Source: an uncultured Eubacteriales bacterium | GTDB lineage: Bacteria > Bacillota > Clostridia > Oscillospirales > UBA644 | Direction: 5' to 3' | NCBI GenBank assembly: GCA_900547165.1 | Contig: URFZ01000001.1 | Coordinates: forward strand, 62,001-126,000 | Length of the DNA: 64,000 bases | Shown: one piece after another, positions 33,544-42,572 of the stretch | Position numbering within the stretch: the stretch's first letter is position 1 | Layout of the letters: every line of letters begins with the position of its first letter | Notes under the pieces: model-generated | The model's database searches: none | Seen by the model: only the letters and a program-made list of their open reading frames with translations | What the model was told of the DNA's origin: nothing | Program-made: the position numbers and the translations under genes

Positions 33544-34047
33544 TTAACCCAAGATTTCTTCAACAGACTTGCCTCTCGTCTGCGCAACCTGCGCCGCGTC
33601 TCTCAGGGTCGAAAGACCGTTGATAGTCGCGTGAACAACGTTCTGCGGGTTACGGGAACCGAGTGCTTTTGTTCTGATGTCTTTTACTCCCGCCATTTCG
33701 AGAACGGCACGAACCGCACCGCCCGCGATAACGCCGGTACCTTTTGCAGCGGGTTTAAGAACCACGCGGCTGGCACCGTAGCAAGCAACTATTTCATGAG
33801 GAATAGTTGTGCCTTTAAGGGAGATTCTGACGAGATTTTTCTTTGCGTCTTCAATGCCCTTGTTGACTGCATCGGGTATCTCGACGGACTTGCCGAGGCC
33901 TACGCCTACAACGCCGTTTCCGTCGCCGACAACCATCAGAGCGGCAAACTTCATTTTTCTACCGCCCTTAACTGTTTTCGACACACGGCTGAGAGATACG
34001 AGTTTTTCGTTCAAATTCAATGCTGACGCATCTATTTTTTCGTACAT
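33544..34047 (-). CDS. rpsE: 30S ribosomal protein S5
   Basis: 167 residues: double-stranded RNA-binding-like N-domain (LVSLSRVSKTVKGGRKMKFAA) and the C-domain with VKDIRTKALGSRNPQN. S5 takes part in mRNA unwinding and accuracy. Preceded by AGGAGGATATG. Confidence 0.98.
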   Translation of the reverse strand: MYEKIDASALNLNEKLVSLSRVSKTVKGGRKMKFAALMVVGDGNGVVGVGLGKSVEIPDAVNKGIEDAKKNLVRISLKGTTIPHEIVACYGASRVVLKPAAKGTGVIAGGAVRAVLEMAGVKDIRTKALGSRNPQNVVHATINGLSTLRDAAQVAQTRGKSVEEILG

Positions 34048-34072
34048 TTATACATATCCTCCTGTTACTTTA

Positions 34073-34432
34073 TTAGAAGTTCAGTCCGCCTTCTCTTGCG
34101 CCTTCCGCAAGGGAACGAACTCTTCCGTGATAAAGATAGCCGCCTCTGTCAAAAACAACATCTTTAATATTTTTAGCCTGAGCCTTCTCGGCAATTTTAA
34201 GTCCGATTGCTTTTGCCGCGTCAACGTTTCCGCCGTACTCATTGAAGTCCTTGTCAACGGTCGAAGCCGAAACAAGCGTTACGCCGGTCTCATCGTCGAT
34301 GATCTGAGCGTAGATGTTCTTCAAGGAACGGTAAACGCAAAGACGGGGGCAAGCAGCAGTACCGCTGATCTTGCCGCGGACACGCTTATGCCTTTGAAGT
34401 CTTGCTTTATTGGAATCTTTTCTGCTAACCAT
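34073..34432 (-). CDS. rplR: 50S ribosomal protein L18
   Basis: 119 residues, starts MVSRKDSNKARLQRHKRVRG and ends FDRGGYLYHGRVRSLAEGAREGGLNF, the 5S rRNA-binding L18 pattern. GGAGGATAATCG lies upstream. Confidence 0.98.
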   Translation of the reverse strand: MVSRKDSNKARLQRHKRVRGKISGTAACPRLCVYRSLKNIYAQIIDDETGVTLVSASTVDKDFNEYGGNVDAAKAIGLKIAEKAQAKNIKDVVFDRGGYLYHGRVRSLAEGAREGGLNF

Positions 34433-34477
34433 AAAACGATTATCCTCCTATTACTTCGGAACGAAGAGCACGGTGGG

Positions 34478-35026
34478 TTATTTCTTACCCTTACCTGCTT
34501 TACCTTCCTTGATTCTGACATACTCACCGGCATATCTGATACCCTTGCCGTGGTACGGCTCAGGCGGCTTCTTGCCGCGGATCTCGGCGGCTACCTGGCC
34601 GACACGCTGCTTGTCGCAACCGCTTACGACTACCGTCGTCTGGTTGGGGCAATCAAGTTTGATGCCGTCAGATTCTGCTACAACGACAGGATGCGAATAT
34701 CCAATCGTGAAGACCACCGTGTTTGCCTGTTTCTGAACTCTGTAACCGATACCCTGGATTTCAAGGGTCTTGGAGTAACCGTTTGTTACGCCCTCGACCA
34801 TATTGGCTATCAAGGTTCTTGTCAAGCCGTGCAAAGCCTTATGTTTCTGGTCTTCGGACGGACGTTCAACCGTAACAACGGAACCGTCTACTTTGATTAT
34901 CATATCGGGATGCATCGTGCGAGAAAGTTCGCCTTTGGGTCCCTTTACGGTTACCGTGTTATCGGGCGCAAGCGTGAGCGTCACGCCTGCGGGTATATCA
35001 ATATGCTTTCTACCAATTCTTGACAT
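34478..35026 (-). CDS. rplF: 50S ribosomal protein L6
   Basis: 182 residues with two L6 repeats: MSRIGRKHIDIPAGVTLTLA opening and the C-terminal signature GQVAAEIRGKKPPEPYHGKG. L6 lies at the base of the stalk near the factor-binding site. Confidence 0.98.
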   Translation of the reverse strand: MSRIGRKHIDIPAGVTLTLAPDNTVTVKGPKGELSRTMHPDMIIKVDGSVVTVERPSEDQKHKALHGLTRTLIANMVEGVTNGYSKTLEIQGIGYRVQKQANTVVFTIGYSHPVVVAESDGIKLDCPNQTTVVVSGCDKQRVGQVAAEIRGKKPPEPYHGKGIRYAGEYVRIKEGKAGKGKK

Positions 35027-35043
35027 ATATTTACCTCATTTCT

Positions 35044-35442
35044 TTACCAAACGAATGCGAGGACTTCGCCGCCGACATTTTCTTTTCTTGCCGCTTTGTC
35101 GGTCATAACGCCCTTGGAAGTCGAGACAATCGCAACACCGAGGCCTCTCATGACCTGGGGGATTTCCTCTTTTCCGACGTAAGTACGAAGGCCGGGCTTC
35201 GAGATACGTTTGAGTCCCTGAAGAACCTTGGACTTGTTGGGACCGTATTTAAGGAATACCTTAATTACATCCTGTTTGCCGTCGTCGATTACGTTGAAGG
35301 ACTTTATATAACCCTCATCAACAAGGATCTGAGCGATCTGCTTTTTCATGTTGGATGCGGGAATCTCAACACTTTCGTGTTTCGCATTATTTGCATTTCT
35401 GATACGAGTAAGCATATCCGCGATAGGATCTGTTGTATTCAT
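35044..35442 (-). CDS. rpsH: 30S ribosomal protein S8
   Basis: 132 residues, with TDPIADMLTRIRNANNAKHE at the N-terminus and STSKGVMTDKAARKENVGGE at the C-terminus. S8 binds helix 21 of 16S rRNA and represses the spc operon in E. coli. Confidence 0.98.
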   Translation of the reverse strand: MNTTDPIADMLTRIRNANNAKHESVEIPASNMKKQIAQILVDEGYIKSFNVIDDGKQDVIKVFLKYGPNKSKVLQGLKRISKPGLRTYVGKEEIPQVMRGLGVAIVSTSKGVMTDKAARKENVGGEVLAFVW

Positions 35443-35477
35443 ATCTGTTACCTCCTTAATAATTCAAACTAACAGCT

Positions 35478-35663
35478 TTACCAACTTGCCTTCTTCACAC
35501 CGGGGATCTGACCTTTGTAAGCAAGTTCACGGAAGCAGATACGGCAGATACCGTACTTTCTGAGATAACCGTGAGGTCTGCCGCAGATCTTGCATCTGTT
35601 GTATGCTCTGGCGGTGTATTTGGCAGGCTTCTGCTGTTTCAAAATCATAGCTTTCTTTGCCAT
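35478..35663 (-). CDS. rpsZ: 30S ribosomal protein S14, type Z
   Basis: 61 residues with CKICGRPHGYLRKYGICRIC, two CxxC pairs that bind zinc. This is the short zinc-dependent S14; no long zinc-free rpsN copy is seen in the window. Confidence 0.98.
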   Translation of the reverse strand: MAKKAMILKQQKPAKYTARAYNRCKICGRPHGYLRKYGICRICFRELAYKGQIPGVKKASW

Positions 35664-35677
35664 ATTCAGTTGCCTCC

Positions 35678-36217
35678 TTATTTCGCAAACGGCGCGCCCA
35701 TAAGAGTAAGAAGTTCTTTTGCTTCCTCGTCCTTGGTTGCCGTTGTAACGAACATAATATCCATTCCGCGAACCTTGTCGATCTTGTCATACTCGATTTC
35801 GGGGAAGATAAGTTGTTCTTTGATACCGAAAGCGTAGTTTCCGCGTCCGTCGAAAGATTCACCGTTGATACCGCGGAAGTCACGAACTCTGGGAAGAGCA
35901 AAGTTGAAGAGTCTGTCTATAAACTCATACATTCTGTCGCCGCGAAGAGTTACTTTGACACCGATGGGCATACCCTTACGGAGTTTGAAGTTTGCAACGG
36001 ATTTTCTCGCCTTGCAGACAACCGGATGCTGACCGGTGATAACAGCAAGGTCCGCCATGGCGGAGTCTATGACCTTTGAATTATCTTTTGCGTCACCGCA
36101 AGCGATGTTAATAACAACTTTGTCAAGCTTGGGGATCTGCATGGGGCTCTTGTACTCGAATTTCTTCATGAGCGCGGGAGCAACTTCGCTTCTGTAATAA
36201 TCTTTAAGTCTGGCCAT
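35678..36217 (-). CDS. rplE: 50S ribosomal protein L5
   Basis: 179 residues. KVVINIACGDAKDNSKVIDSA and RGDRMYEFIDRLFNFALPRVRDFRG are the conserved L5 blocks; the protein carries 5S rRNA into the central protuberance. Confidence 0.98.
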   Translation of the reverse strand: MARLKDYYRSEVAPALMKKFEYKSPMQIPKLDKVVINIACGDAKDNSKVIDSAMADLAVITGQHPVVCKARKSVANFKLRKGMPIGVKVTLRGDRMYEFIDRLFNFALPRVRDFRGINGESFDGRGNYAFGIKEQLIFPEIEYDKIDKVRGMDIMFVTTATKDEEAKELLTLMGAPFAK

Positions 36218-36239
36218 TTTAAGTCGTCCTCCCTCTCAA

Positions 36240-36545
36240 TTAAAATTCCGCATTGCATTTTCTGCAATATCTGATTTTCTTGTCGCCGTCAAACTTATAA
36301 GCAGGACGTACGGCTTTGCCGCACTTCGGGCAAACAAGCTGAACTTTGCACGCGTAAAGCGCTCCGTCGGTTTTAACGATGCCGCCCGTTTCACCCTGTT
36401 TTCTGGGTTTAACGTGCTTCGTAACCTGGTTAACGCCCTCAACGATGACTTTTTTCTCCTTCGGAGAAACGGCAACGACCTTGCCTTTGCCGCCCTTTGC
36501 CTTGCCGGAAAGAACTACGACGGTATCACCTGTTTTAATATGCAT
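36240..36545 (-). CDS. rplX: 50S ribosomal protein L24 with C-terminal zinc-knuckle-like cysteines
   Basis: 101 residues. The KOW part (MHIKTGDTVVVLSGKAKGGKGK) starts assembly of the 50S subunit. The C-terminus carries VCPKCGKAVRP and YCRKCNAEF, two CxxC pairs, present in L24 of many Firmicutes. Confidence 0.97.
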   Translation of the reverse strand: MHIKTGDTVVVLSGKAKGGKGKVVAVSPKEKKVIVEGVNQVTKHVKPRKQGETGGIVKTDGALYACKVQLVCPKCGKAVRPAYKFDGDKKIRYCRKCNAEF

Positions 36546-36560
36546 AACGTGGTTCCTCCT

Positions 36561-36929
36561 TTACAGAACTTCGGGAGCCAGAGAAAGAATCTTGGTGTAT
36601 TCTTTGTCTCTGAGTTCTCTCGCGATGGGCCCAAAGATACGGGTACCTCTGGGGTTTTTGTCGTCTTTGATTATAACCGCAGCGTTTTCGTCGAACTTGA
36701 TATACGAACCGTCTGCTCTTCTGAGTCCTCTTACGGAACGAACAACAACGGCTTTAACAACTTCGCCCTTCTTAACCGTTCCGTTTGGAGCGGCTTTCTT
36801 GACGCTGCAAACAACTACGTCGCCGATGTTGGCGAACTTTCTGCCGGAGCCGCCGAGGACTCTGATGCACATAAGTTCTTTGGCACCGGTGTTGTCGGCA
36901 ACTTGCAGATATGTCTGCTGTTGAATCAT
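36561..36929 (-). CDS. rplN: 50S ribosomal protein L14
   Basis: 122 residues from MIQQQTYLQVADNTGAKELM. L14 contacts 16S rRNA in an intersubunit bridge. The 117-nt spacer before rpsQ is unusually long for this cluster and has no recognised element. Confidence 0.98.
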   Translation of the reverse strand: MIQQQTYLQVADNTGAKELMCIRVLGGSGRKFANIGDVVVCSVKKAAPNGTVKKGEVVKAVVVRSVRGLRRADGSYIKFDENAAVIIKDDKNPRGTRIFGPIARELRDKEYTKILSLAPEVL

Positions 36930-37046
36930 AATAATTCTCCTTTACTTAACTGAGTATACTCGCTTTCGCTTGGCGACCGCCGCGACGCGGACAGTCACCG
37001 TGCGCATACGGAATTATTAAGCGTTTGTCGAAGCCGACACGCTTTA

Positions 37047-37301
37047 TTATTTCGCCTTTTCAACGATCTCAACGATACGCCATCTCTTGTCCTTGGACAG
37101 AGGTCTCGTTTCCATAACGAGAACTTTGTCGCCGACGCGGCATTCGTTGTTTTCGTCGTGTGCCTTGAGCTTGTAGGTGGAACGCATAACCTTCTTGTAA
37201 ACAGGATGTCTGTAATGTTCCTGAACAGCTACAACGACCGTTTTATCCATTTTGTCGGATACGACAAGACCAACTCTGGTCTTTCTTAAAGATCTTTCCA
37301 T
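37047..37301 (-). CDS. rpsQ: 30S ribosomal protein S17
   Basis: 84 residues, MERSLRKTRVGLVVSDKMDK followed by TVVVAVQEHYRHPVYKKV; OB-fold protein binding the 5' domain of 16S rRNA. Confidence 0.98.
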   Translation of the reverse strand: MERSLRKTRVGLVVSDKMDKTVVVAVQEHYRHPVYKKVMRSTYKLKAHDENNECRVGDKVLVMETRPLSKDKRWRIVEIVEKAK

Positions 37302-37323
37302 CGTTATTTACCTCCTGTCCAGA

Positions 37324-37524
37324 TTACGCGTTTTTCTTTTCGTTAAGGACCGTCATAACAACGGCGATTTCCTTACGAACGGACGCAATACGCATGGGAT
37401 TGTCAAGTTGATTCGTCGCATGCTGGAAACGAAGAGCAAAGATCTCCTCTTTAAGTTCCCCGAGTTTCTTTTCAAGATCCTCGACGGAGAGAGCCTTGAT
37501 GGCTGCAAGATCCTTCTTTTTCAT
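37324..37524 (-). CDS. rpmC: 50S ribosomal protein L29
   Basis: 66 residues, two long helices, with ELKEEIFALRFQHATNQLDN. L29 lies at the tunnel exit and helps dock the signal recognition particle. Its ATG shares one nt with the rplP stop. Confidence 0.98.
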   Translation of the reverse strand: MKKKDLAAIKALSVEDLEKKLGELKEEIFALRFQHATNQLDNPMRIASVRKEIAVVMTVLNEKKNA

Positions 37525-37955
37525 TATGCGTCACCTCCAACTTCGAAATCGGATTTCTTAACGAACTTGGTTTTGATGGGAAGTTTGTGACCTGCAAGAC
37601 GCATAGCTTCTCTTGCTATCTCTTCGGAAACGCCTTCCATCTCGAACATGATGCGGCCGGGTTTAACAACCGCTACCCAATACTCGGGAGAACCTTTACC
37701 GGAACCCATTCGGGTTTCAGCCGGTTTTTCGGTTATCGGCTTATCGGGGAAGATTTTTATCCAAACCTTACCGCCTCTTTTGATGTATCTCGTCATCGCG
37801 ATACGGGCAGCCTCGATCTGGTTGGAAGTGATCCATGCCGGCTCGGTCGCTACAAGACCGTACTCGCCGGAGGACAGTTTGGTTCCTCTCGTCGCCTTAC
37901 CGGTAAGACGTCCACGGTGAACTCTTCTATATTTTACTCTTTTTGGCATTAACAT
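37524..37955 (-). CDS. rplP: 50S ribosomal protein L16
   Basis: 143 residues, containing KRVKYRRVHRGRLTGKATRG and RMGSGKGSPEYWVAVVKPGR. Starts at 37955 (GGGAGG nine nt before); an internal ATG at 37949 is the more common family start but is further from the site. Its first 29 nt overlap the end of rpsC. Confidence 0.97.
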   Translation of the reverse strand: MLMPKRVKYRRVHRGRLTGKATRGTKLSSGEYGLVATEPAWITSNQIEAARIAMTRYIKRGGKVWIKIFPDKPITEKPAETRMGSGKGSPEYWVAVVKPGRIMFEMEGVSEEIAREAMRLAGHKLPIKTKFVKKSDFEVGGDA

Positions 37956-38619
37956 GGCGTCTTTCCTCCCTTACTTCGAGTTTCTTGCCTGCGTTGAGGA
38001 TCTCACCTTTGTAGATCCAAACCTTTACGCCGATACGGCCGTAGGTCGTTGCGGCTTCCGCAAAGCCGTAGTCGATGTCGGCACGGAGCGTTTGCAGAGG
38101 AATGGTTCCCTCGTGATAATGCTCGGAACGTGCGATTTCGGCACCGCCGAGACGGCCTGCAACGTTGGTCTTTATACCCTTGGCGCCCGCTTTCATTGCT
38201 CTGTCGATAGCGGAACGGGTTGCTCTTCTGAAAGAAATTCTCTTTTCGAGGTCAAGTGCGATTCTTTCCGCAACAAGCTGTGCGTTAAGATCCTGTCTCT
38301 TTTCCTCAACGATAGTCAAAGCAACGGGCTTTTTGATGAGTTTTTCGATGCTCTGTCTGAGCTTTTCGATCTCGGTGCCGCCCTTGCCGATAACCGCGCC
38401 GGGTCTTGCACAATGAACGAATACCTTAACTCTTCCGCCGTTTCTTTCTATCTCGATTTTCGGAACTCCGGCAGATGCGATCTTCTTCTTGACGAACTTT
38501 CTGATCTTGTCGTCTTCAACGACGAGATCGCCGAATTGATCATCGCGAACAAACCATCTGGAATCCCAGTTACGGATAATGCCTACTCTCAGGCCGTGCG
38601 GGTTAACTTTCTGTCCCAT
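37927..38619 (-). CDS. rpsC: 30S ribosomal protein S3
   Basis: 230 residues: MGQKVNPHGLRVGIIRNWDS, a KH domain (VFVHCARPGAVIGKGGTEIE), then the C-terminal S3 domain ending with a basic tail. S3 forms part of the mRNA entry tunnel. The 3' end overlaps rplP by 29 nt. Confidence 0.98.
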   Translation of the reverse strand: MGQKVNPHGLRVGIIRNWDSRWFVRDDQFGDLVVEDDKIRKFVKKKIASAGVPKIEIERNGGRVKVFVHCARPGAVIGKGGTEIEKLRQSIEKLIKKPVALTIVEEKRQDLNAQLVAERIALDLEKRISFRRATRSAIDRAMKAGAKGIKTNVAGRLGGAEIARSEHYHEGTIPLQTLRADIDYGFAEAATTYGRIGVKVWIYKGEILNAGKKLEVREERRHVNAKKSKI

Positions 38620-38632
38620 AATGTCTGTCCTC

Positions 38633-38968
38633 CTATTCTTTCTCTGCCAAGATCATTGTGATGTGAGATGATCTCTTCAGTATTCTGTCGGCGCTTCCTC
38701 TTGCTCTCGCCATAACTCTTTTCATCGTTTTGGCGGGGTCGACGTAGCAAGTCTTAACATAAAGCTTGGAAACATCCATATTGTGGTTGTTTTCAGCGTT
38801 TGCCATTGCTGATTTCAGAAGTTTCAGCACCGGTGCGGCAGGCGCATTCGGAGTGTTCTGAAGAATCGCAACAGCTGTTGCGGCATCTTTACCTCTGATG
38901 AGGTCAAGAACTATCTTAACCTTTCTCGGGGTAATACGAAGATCCCTTAAATAAGCTTTTGCTTCCAT
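38633..38968 (-). CDS. rplV: 50S ribosomal protein L22
   Basis: 111 residues with YLRDLRITPRKVKIVLDLIRGKD and the tip of the tunnel loop in AKTMKRVMARARGSADRILK. Its loop narrows the exit tunnel where macrolides act. Confidence 0.98.
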   Translation of the reverse strand: MEAKAYLRDLRITPRKVKIVLDLIRGKDAATAVAILQNTPNAPAAPVLKLLKSAMANAENNHNMDVSKLYVKTCYVDPAKTMKRVMARARGSADRILKRSSHITMILAEKE

Positions 38969-38992
38969 AATTCTCGTTTACCTCCTTGCGCT

Positions 38993-39274
38993 TTACTTAC
39001 CGTTGTTGGACGTCTTGGAACCTGCGTGGCCCTTGAACAGTCTTGTCGGTGCGAACTCGCCGAGTTTGTGTCCTACCATGTCCTCGGTTACATATACGGG
39101 AACATGCTTTCTTCCGTCGTGAACAGCGAAGGTGTGACCTACGAACTGCGGGAAGATGGTGGACGCTCTCGACCACGTTTTGATAACGCGCTTCTCGTTC
39201 GTCTTATTCATTTCTTCGACCTTTTTCATAAGCGATGCTTCGACGTAAGGTCCTTTTTTAATGCTTCTGCTCAT
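38993..39274 (-). CDS. rpsS: 30S ribosomal protein S19
   Basis: 93 residues, MSRSIKKGPYVEASLMKKVE and VGHKLGEFAPTRLFKGHAGS. S19 forms a complex with S13 in the head of the small subunit. Confidence 0.98.
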   Translation of the reverse strand: MSRSIKKGPYVEASLMKKVEEMNKTNEKRVIKTWSRASTIFPQFVGHTFAVHDGRKHVPVYVTEDMVGHKLGEFAPTRLFKGHAGSKTSNNGK

Positions 39275-39291
39275 ATCTCAACACCTCCCGT

Positions 39292-40125
39292 TTATTTCGC
39301 GTTTCTGCGCTTAACTATGAATTTATCGGACTTGTTCTTCTTGGAACGTGTCTTGTAACCCATAGCAGGTTTACCCCAAGGAGTAACAGGGCCCGGTCTT
39401 CCGACGGGAGACTTACCTTCACCACCGCCGTGGGGGTGGTCGCAGGGGTTCATTACGGAACCGCGAACGGTAGGTCTGATACCCATGTGACGTTTTCTGC
39501 CGGCTTTACCGAGGTTTACGTTTTCGTGGTCGGAGTTGCCGACGGTACCTACGGTTGCTTTGCAGTTAAGAGCGATCATACGAACTTCGCCGGAGGGAAG
39601 TCTGAGCTGTGCGTAGCCGTTCTCTTTTGCCATAACCTGTGCATACATTCCGGCAGCTCTTACAAGCTGAGCGCCTTTGCCGGGGTGCATCTCTACGTTG
39701 TGAACGAGAGTACCGAGGGGAATGAATTCAAGCGGCAGGCAGTTGCCCGGTTTGATATCGGCTTCAACGCTGCTTCTGATCTTATCGCCTACGGAAAGTT
39801 TATCCGGAGCGATGATATACGCTTTTTTGCCGTCCTCATACTGAATGAGAGCGATGTTTGCGCTTCTGTTGGGGTCGTACTCGATAGATACAACCGTTGC
39901 TTCCGCATCGGTGGTGTTTCTCTTGAAATCTATCAGTCTGTACTTTCTTCTGACTCCGCCGCCCTTGTGACGAACGGTGATTCTTCCGTAGCTGTTACGT
40001 CCGGAATGTTTTTTGAGGCTTACGAGGAGCGATCTTTCGGGCTTCTTCGCAGTTATCTCTTCAAAAGTCAGAACGGACATTCCTCTTCTGGAGGGAGTCG
40101 TCGGCTTATAAACTTTAACTGGCAT
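39292..40125 (-). CDS. rplB: 50S ribosomal protein L2
   Basis: 277 residues, full length. The catalytic-centre loop MNPCDHPHGGGEGKSPVGRP with the essential histidine is intact. L2 is needed for subunit association and peptidyl transfer. Confidence 0.99.
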   Translation of the reverse strand: MPVKVYKPTTPSRRGMSVLTFEEITAKKPERSLLVSLKKHSGRNSYGRITVRHKGGGVRRKYRLIDFKRNTTDAEATVVSIEYDPNRSANIALIQYEDGKKAYIIAPDKLSVGDKIRSSVEADIKPGNCLPLEFIPLGTLVHNVEMHPGKGAQLVRAAGMYAQVMAKENGYAQLRLPSGEVRMIALNCKATVGTVGNSDHENVNLGKAGRKRHMGIRPTVRGSVMNPCDHPHGGGEGKSPVGRPGPVTPWGKPAMGYKTRSKKNKSDKFIVKRRNAK

Positions 40126-40140
40126 CTGTCTTCCTCCTTA

Positions 40141-40443
40141 TTACGTCAAGCTGTCGAAGAACGGAATCGTCTTCGAATCTTCGGTGAGCGTGACGATCGC
40201 TTTTCTGTAAGCGGCGGTCTTGCCGGAGGTGTAACCTCTTCTGCGTTCCTTGCCTCTGCAATTCATCACGTTGACGGATTTAACTTTCGTACCCTTGAAA
40301 AGAGTCTCAACCGCTTCCTTGATCTCGATCTTGTTAGCGTCTTTTGCGACCTTGAAGGTGTACTTGCGTTGGCTACGCATAATGTCCATGGATCTCTCGG
40401 TCACAACCGGAGTAAGGATTATATCCTGTGTAAACTTACTCAT
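40141..40443 (-). CDS. rplW: 50S ribosomal protein L23
   Basis: 100 residues with PVVTERSMDIMRSQRKYTFKV. Docking site for trigger factor and SRP at the tunnel exit. ATG shares one nt with the rplD stop. Confidence 0.97.
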   Translation of the reverse strand: MSKFTQDIILTPVVTERSMDIMRSQRKYTFKVAKDANKIEIKEAVETLFKGTKVKSVNVMNCRGKERRRGYTSGKTAAYRKAIVTLTEDSKTIPFFDSLT

Positions 40444-41075
40444 TATGCATAAACCTCCTCTGTTTTATTTACGGCATCTTTCGTCATGATAAGAACGTCG
40501 TGTTTGATGATGTCGTATACGTTAAGGGTGTTGACGTAAAGAGTCTTAACGCCCTCGATGTTTCTTGCGCTGCTGATAACGATGTCGTTGGCATCGGATT
40601 TTGCGTCAACAACGATGAGAGCCTTTTTGCCCGCAGCGTTGAGAGCCGCAAGAACCTCAACCATTTTCTTGGTCTTCGGTGCGTCAAACGCAAGGCTGTC
40701 AACAACGATGAACTCCTCTGCCGCAACCTTGGAAGAGAATGCGGATTTGAGAGCAAGTCTCTTTGCTTTCTTGTTCATCGTGATTCTGTAGCTGCGCGGC
40801 TTGGGACCGAGCGCTACGCCGCCGTGCGTCCACTGCGGTGCACGGATGGAGCCCTGACGAGCACGGCCTGTGCCCTTCTGTCTCCAAGGCTTTCTGCCGC
40901 CGCCTCTGACTTCTGTTCTTGTCAGAGTAGACTGCGTTCCCTGACGCTGATTTGCAAGATACTGTTTAACTGCCTCGTGGATAACGATGGGGTTAACGGG
41001 AACAGCGAAAATTCCGTCATTGAGTTCGATGGTGCCTGCTTCGGCGCCTTTCATGTCATAAACTTTGTAATTCAT
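40443..41075 (-). CDS. rplD: 50S ribosomal protein L4
   Basis: 210 residues. TRTEVRGGGRKPWRQKGTGR is the tunnel loop. In E. coli L4 represses the S10 operon by binding its leader; whether it does so here is open, but the leader of this operon has a terminator-like structure. Confidence 0.98.
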   Translation of the reverse strand: MNYKVYDMKGAEAGTIELNDGIFAVPVNPIVIHEAVKQYLANQRQGTQSTLTRTEVRGGGRKPWRQKGTGRARQGSIRAPQWTHGGVALGPKPRSYRITMNKKAKRLALKSAFSSKVAAEEFIVVDSLAFDAPKTKKMVEVLAALNAAGKKALIVVDAKSDANDIVISSARNIEGVKTLYVNTLNVYDIIKHDVLIMTKDAVNKTEEVYA

Positions 41076-41092
41076 CTGTTATATCCCCCTTC

Positions 41093-41731
41093 CTACGAGC
41101 GCTTTTTGACTGCGGTCTTAACTGCAACGAGACCGCCGTTGGGACCGGGTACGGCACCCTTGATGGCGATGAGGTTGTTTTCCGCATCAACTTTAACAAC
41201 TTCAAGGTTCTGGATCGTAACCTGAACGCTGCCCATGTGTCCGGGCATGCCCTTACCCTTCATAACTCTGGAGGGGTCGGTGTTCGCGCCCATGGAACCC
41301 TGGTGTCTGTGGTAACCGGAAGTACCGTGCGAGGTCGGCTGTCTGTGGAAGCCGAGACGCTTGATGGTGCCCTGGTAACCGTGACCCTTGGAAACACCCG
41401 TGACGTCGATCTTGTCGCCCGCCGCGAAGGTGTCCGCTTTTATGATGTCACCTACGTTAAGTTCGGAGGAGTTATCAAGTTTGAACTCTTTAAGAACTCT
41501 CTTGTAAGCAACCTGTGCTTTGTCAAAATGACCCTTTCTCGGTTTAACGACCAGCTTTTCTCTGAGGTCTTCAAAACCGAGCTGTACGGCATCGTATCCG
41601 TCGGTGTCGGTCGTCTTCTTCTGCACAACAACGCAGGGACCGCACTCAACAACGGTTACGGGAACGACATTTCCGGCTTCCGTAAAAAGCTGCGTCATGC
41701 CGATCTTTCTGCCAATGATTCCTTTTTCCAT
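41093..41731 (-). CDS. rplC: 50S ribosomal protein L3
   Basis: 212 residues: MEKGIIGRKIGMTQLFTEAG and the basic loop FHRQPTSHGTSGYHRHQGSM that approaches the peptidyl-transferase centre. The 133-nt spacer before rpsJ has small inverted repeats and no other gene. Confidence 0.98.
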   Translation of the reverse strand: MEKGIIGRKIGMTQLFTEAGNVVPVTVVECGPCVVVQKKTTDTDGYDAVQLGFEDLREKLVVKPRKGHFDKAQVAYKRVLKEFKLDNSSELNVGDIIKADTFAAGDKIDVTGVSKGHGYQGTIKRLGFHRQPTSHGTSGYHRHQGSMGANTDPSRVMKGKGMPGHMGSVQVTIQNLEVVKVDAENNLIAIKGAVPGPNGGLVAVKTAVKKRS

Positions 41732-41864
41732 TTTAGAATTACTCCTTTCGGTTATTGGTTGGCGTTTGCCAACTTGACCGCGTTCGATGTTTTCATCGAC
41801 GGGAATAGCTTTTAGCGGTTAGCTATCATAAAACCTGTCATGGCAAAAGACAAATTAGTTTTTC

Positions 41865-42176
41865 TTATTGTTTGATTTCCATATCGACGCCTGCGGGAAG
41901 TTCGATTCCTATAAGCGCTTCAACGGCTTTCTGATTGGGTTTGATCACGTCGATAACTCTTTTGTGAGTTTTTGTCTCGAACTGTTCTCTGGAATCCTTG
42001 TACTTGTGAACCGCACGAAGAATGGTGATGACTTCGCGATCGGTCGGCAGGGGTACGGGACCGGAAACGGTTGCGCCGAATCTCTTTGCAGTTTCAACTA
42101 TCTTTGCAGCTGACATATCAATGAGATTGTGGTCGTAAGATTTCAAGCGGATTCTGATCTTTTCCTGTTTAGCCAT
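41865..42176 (-). CDS. rpsJ: 30S ribosomal protein S10
   Basis: 103 residues starting MAKQEKIRIRLKSYDHNLID. First gene of the S10 operon and also, as NusE, an antitermination factor. ATG 42176 follows GAGGAGG at a rather long spacing of about 12 nt. The frame runs further upstream but that part is not S10. Confidence 0.97.
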   Translation of the reverse strand: MAKQEKIRIRLKSYDHNLIDMSAAKIVETAKRFGATVSGPVPLPTDREVITILRAVHKYKDSREQFETKTHKRVIDVIKPNQKAVEALIGIELPAGVDMEIKQ

Positions 42177-42309
42177 TGTAAATGTTCGCCTCCTCATATT
42201 ATTCGGGTCTCTGCCCTGATTTTTATGGGCTTTCAAGACCCATCAAAGTATGGAGATGAATAACCGAACACTCAAAGCCTGATCTTATGTGTTTTTCTTG
42301 CCTTTGTGC

Positions 42310-42342
42310 AAAAAAATGCCGGGACAAGGCAAACCTATCCCG
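42310..42342 (-). terminator. Putative attenuator in the S10 leader
   Basis: In the minus transcript CGGGATAGG pairs with CCTTGTCCCG (42342-42320, one wobble-rich stem) and is followed by GCATTTTTTTG. It lies about 135 nt before rpsJ and some 225 nt after the promoter, so it must be read through for ribosomal gene expression, which suggests regulation. Confidence 0.6.
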
Positions 42343-42377
42343 AACCATAAAACTTGCCGAGTGGTAAAGCGGCGTGC

Positions 42378-42428
42378 GCATTTTCTCACGGCGAGAGTAA
42401 TTGTCGCCGTTTCGCAACGTGAAAACGC
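42378..42428 (-). promoter_or_regulatory. Structured RNA element upstream of the S10 attenuator
   Basis: An inner stem ACGGCGA/TCGCCGT (42388-42394 with 42404-42410) is extended by an outer stem of about seven pairs (42378-42385 with 42421-42428). It precedes the terminator hairpin in the transcript and could be the sensing part of the leader. Confidence 0.4.
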
Positions 42429-42572
42429 GGTTGTCGCATTACATCAACTAAATTCGGTATTTCATCCAATGTGTTGGATAATGCTCGCGCGGAATTCTCT
42501 GTCACCTTTACCGGGGTGAATTTCAGTAACCTCCGCGGTCATCGCACCTTTTGCATTTTTGCCATGCAAGTT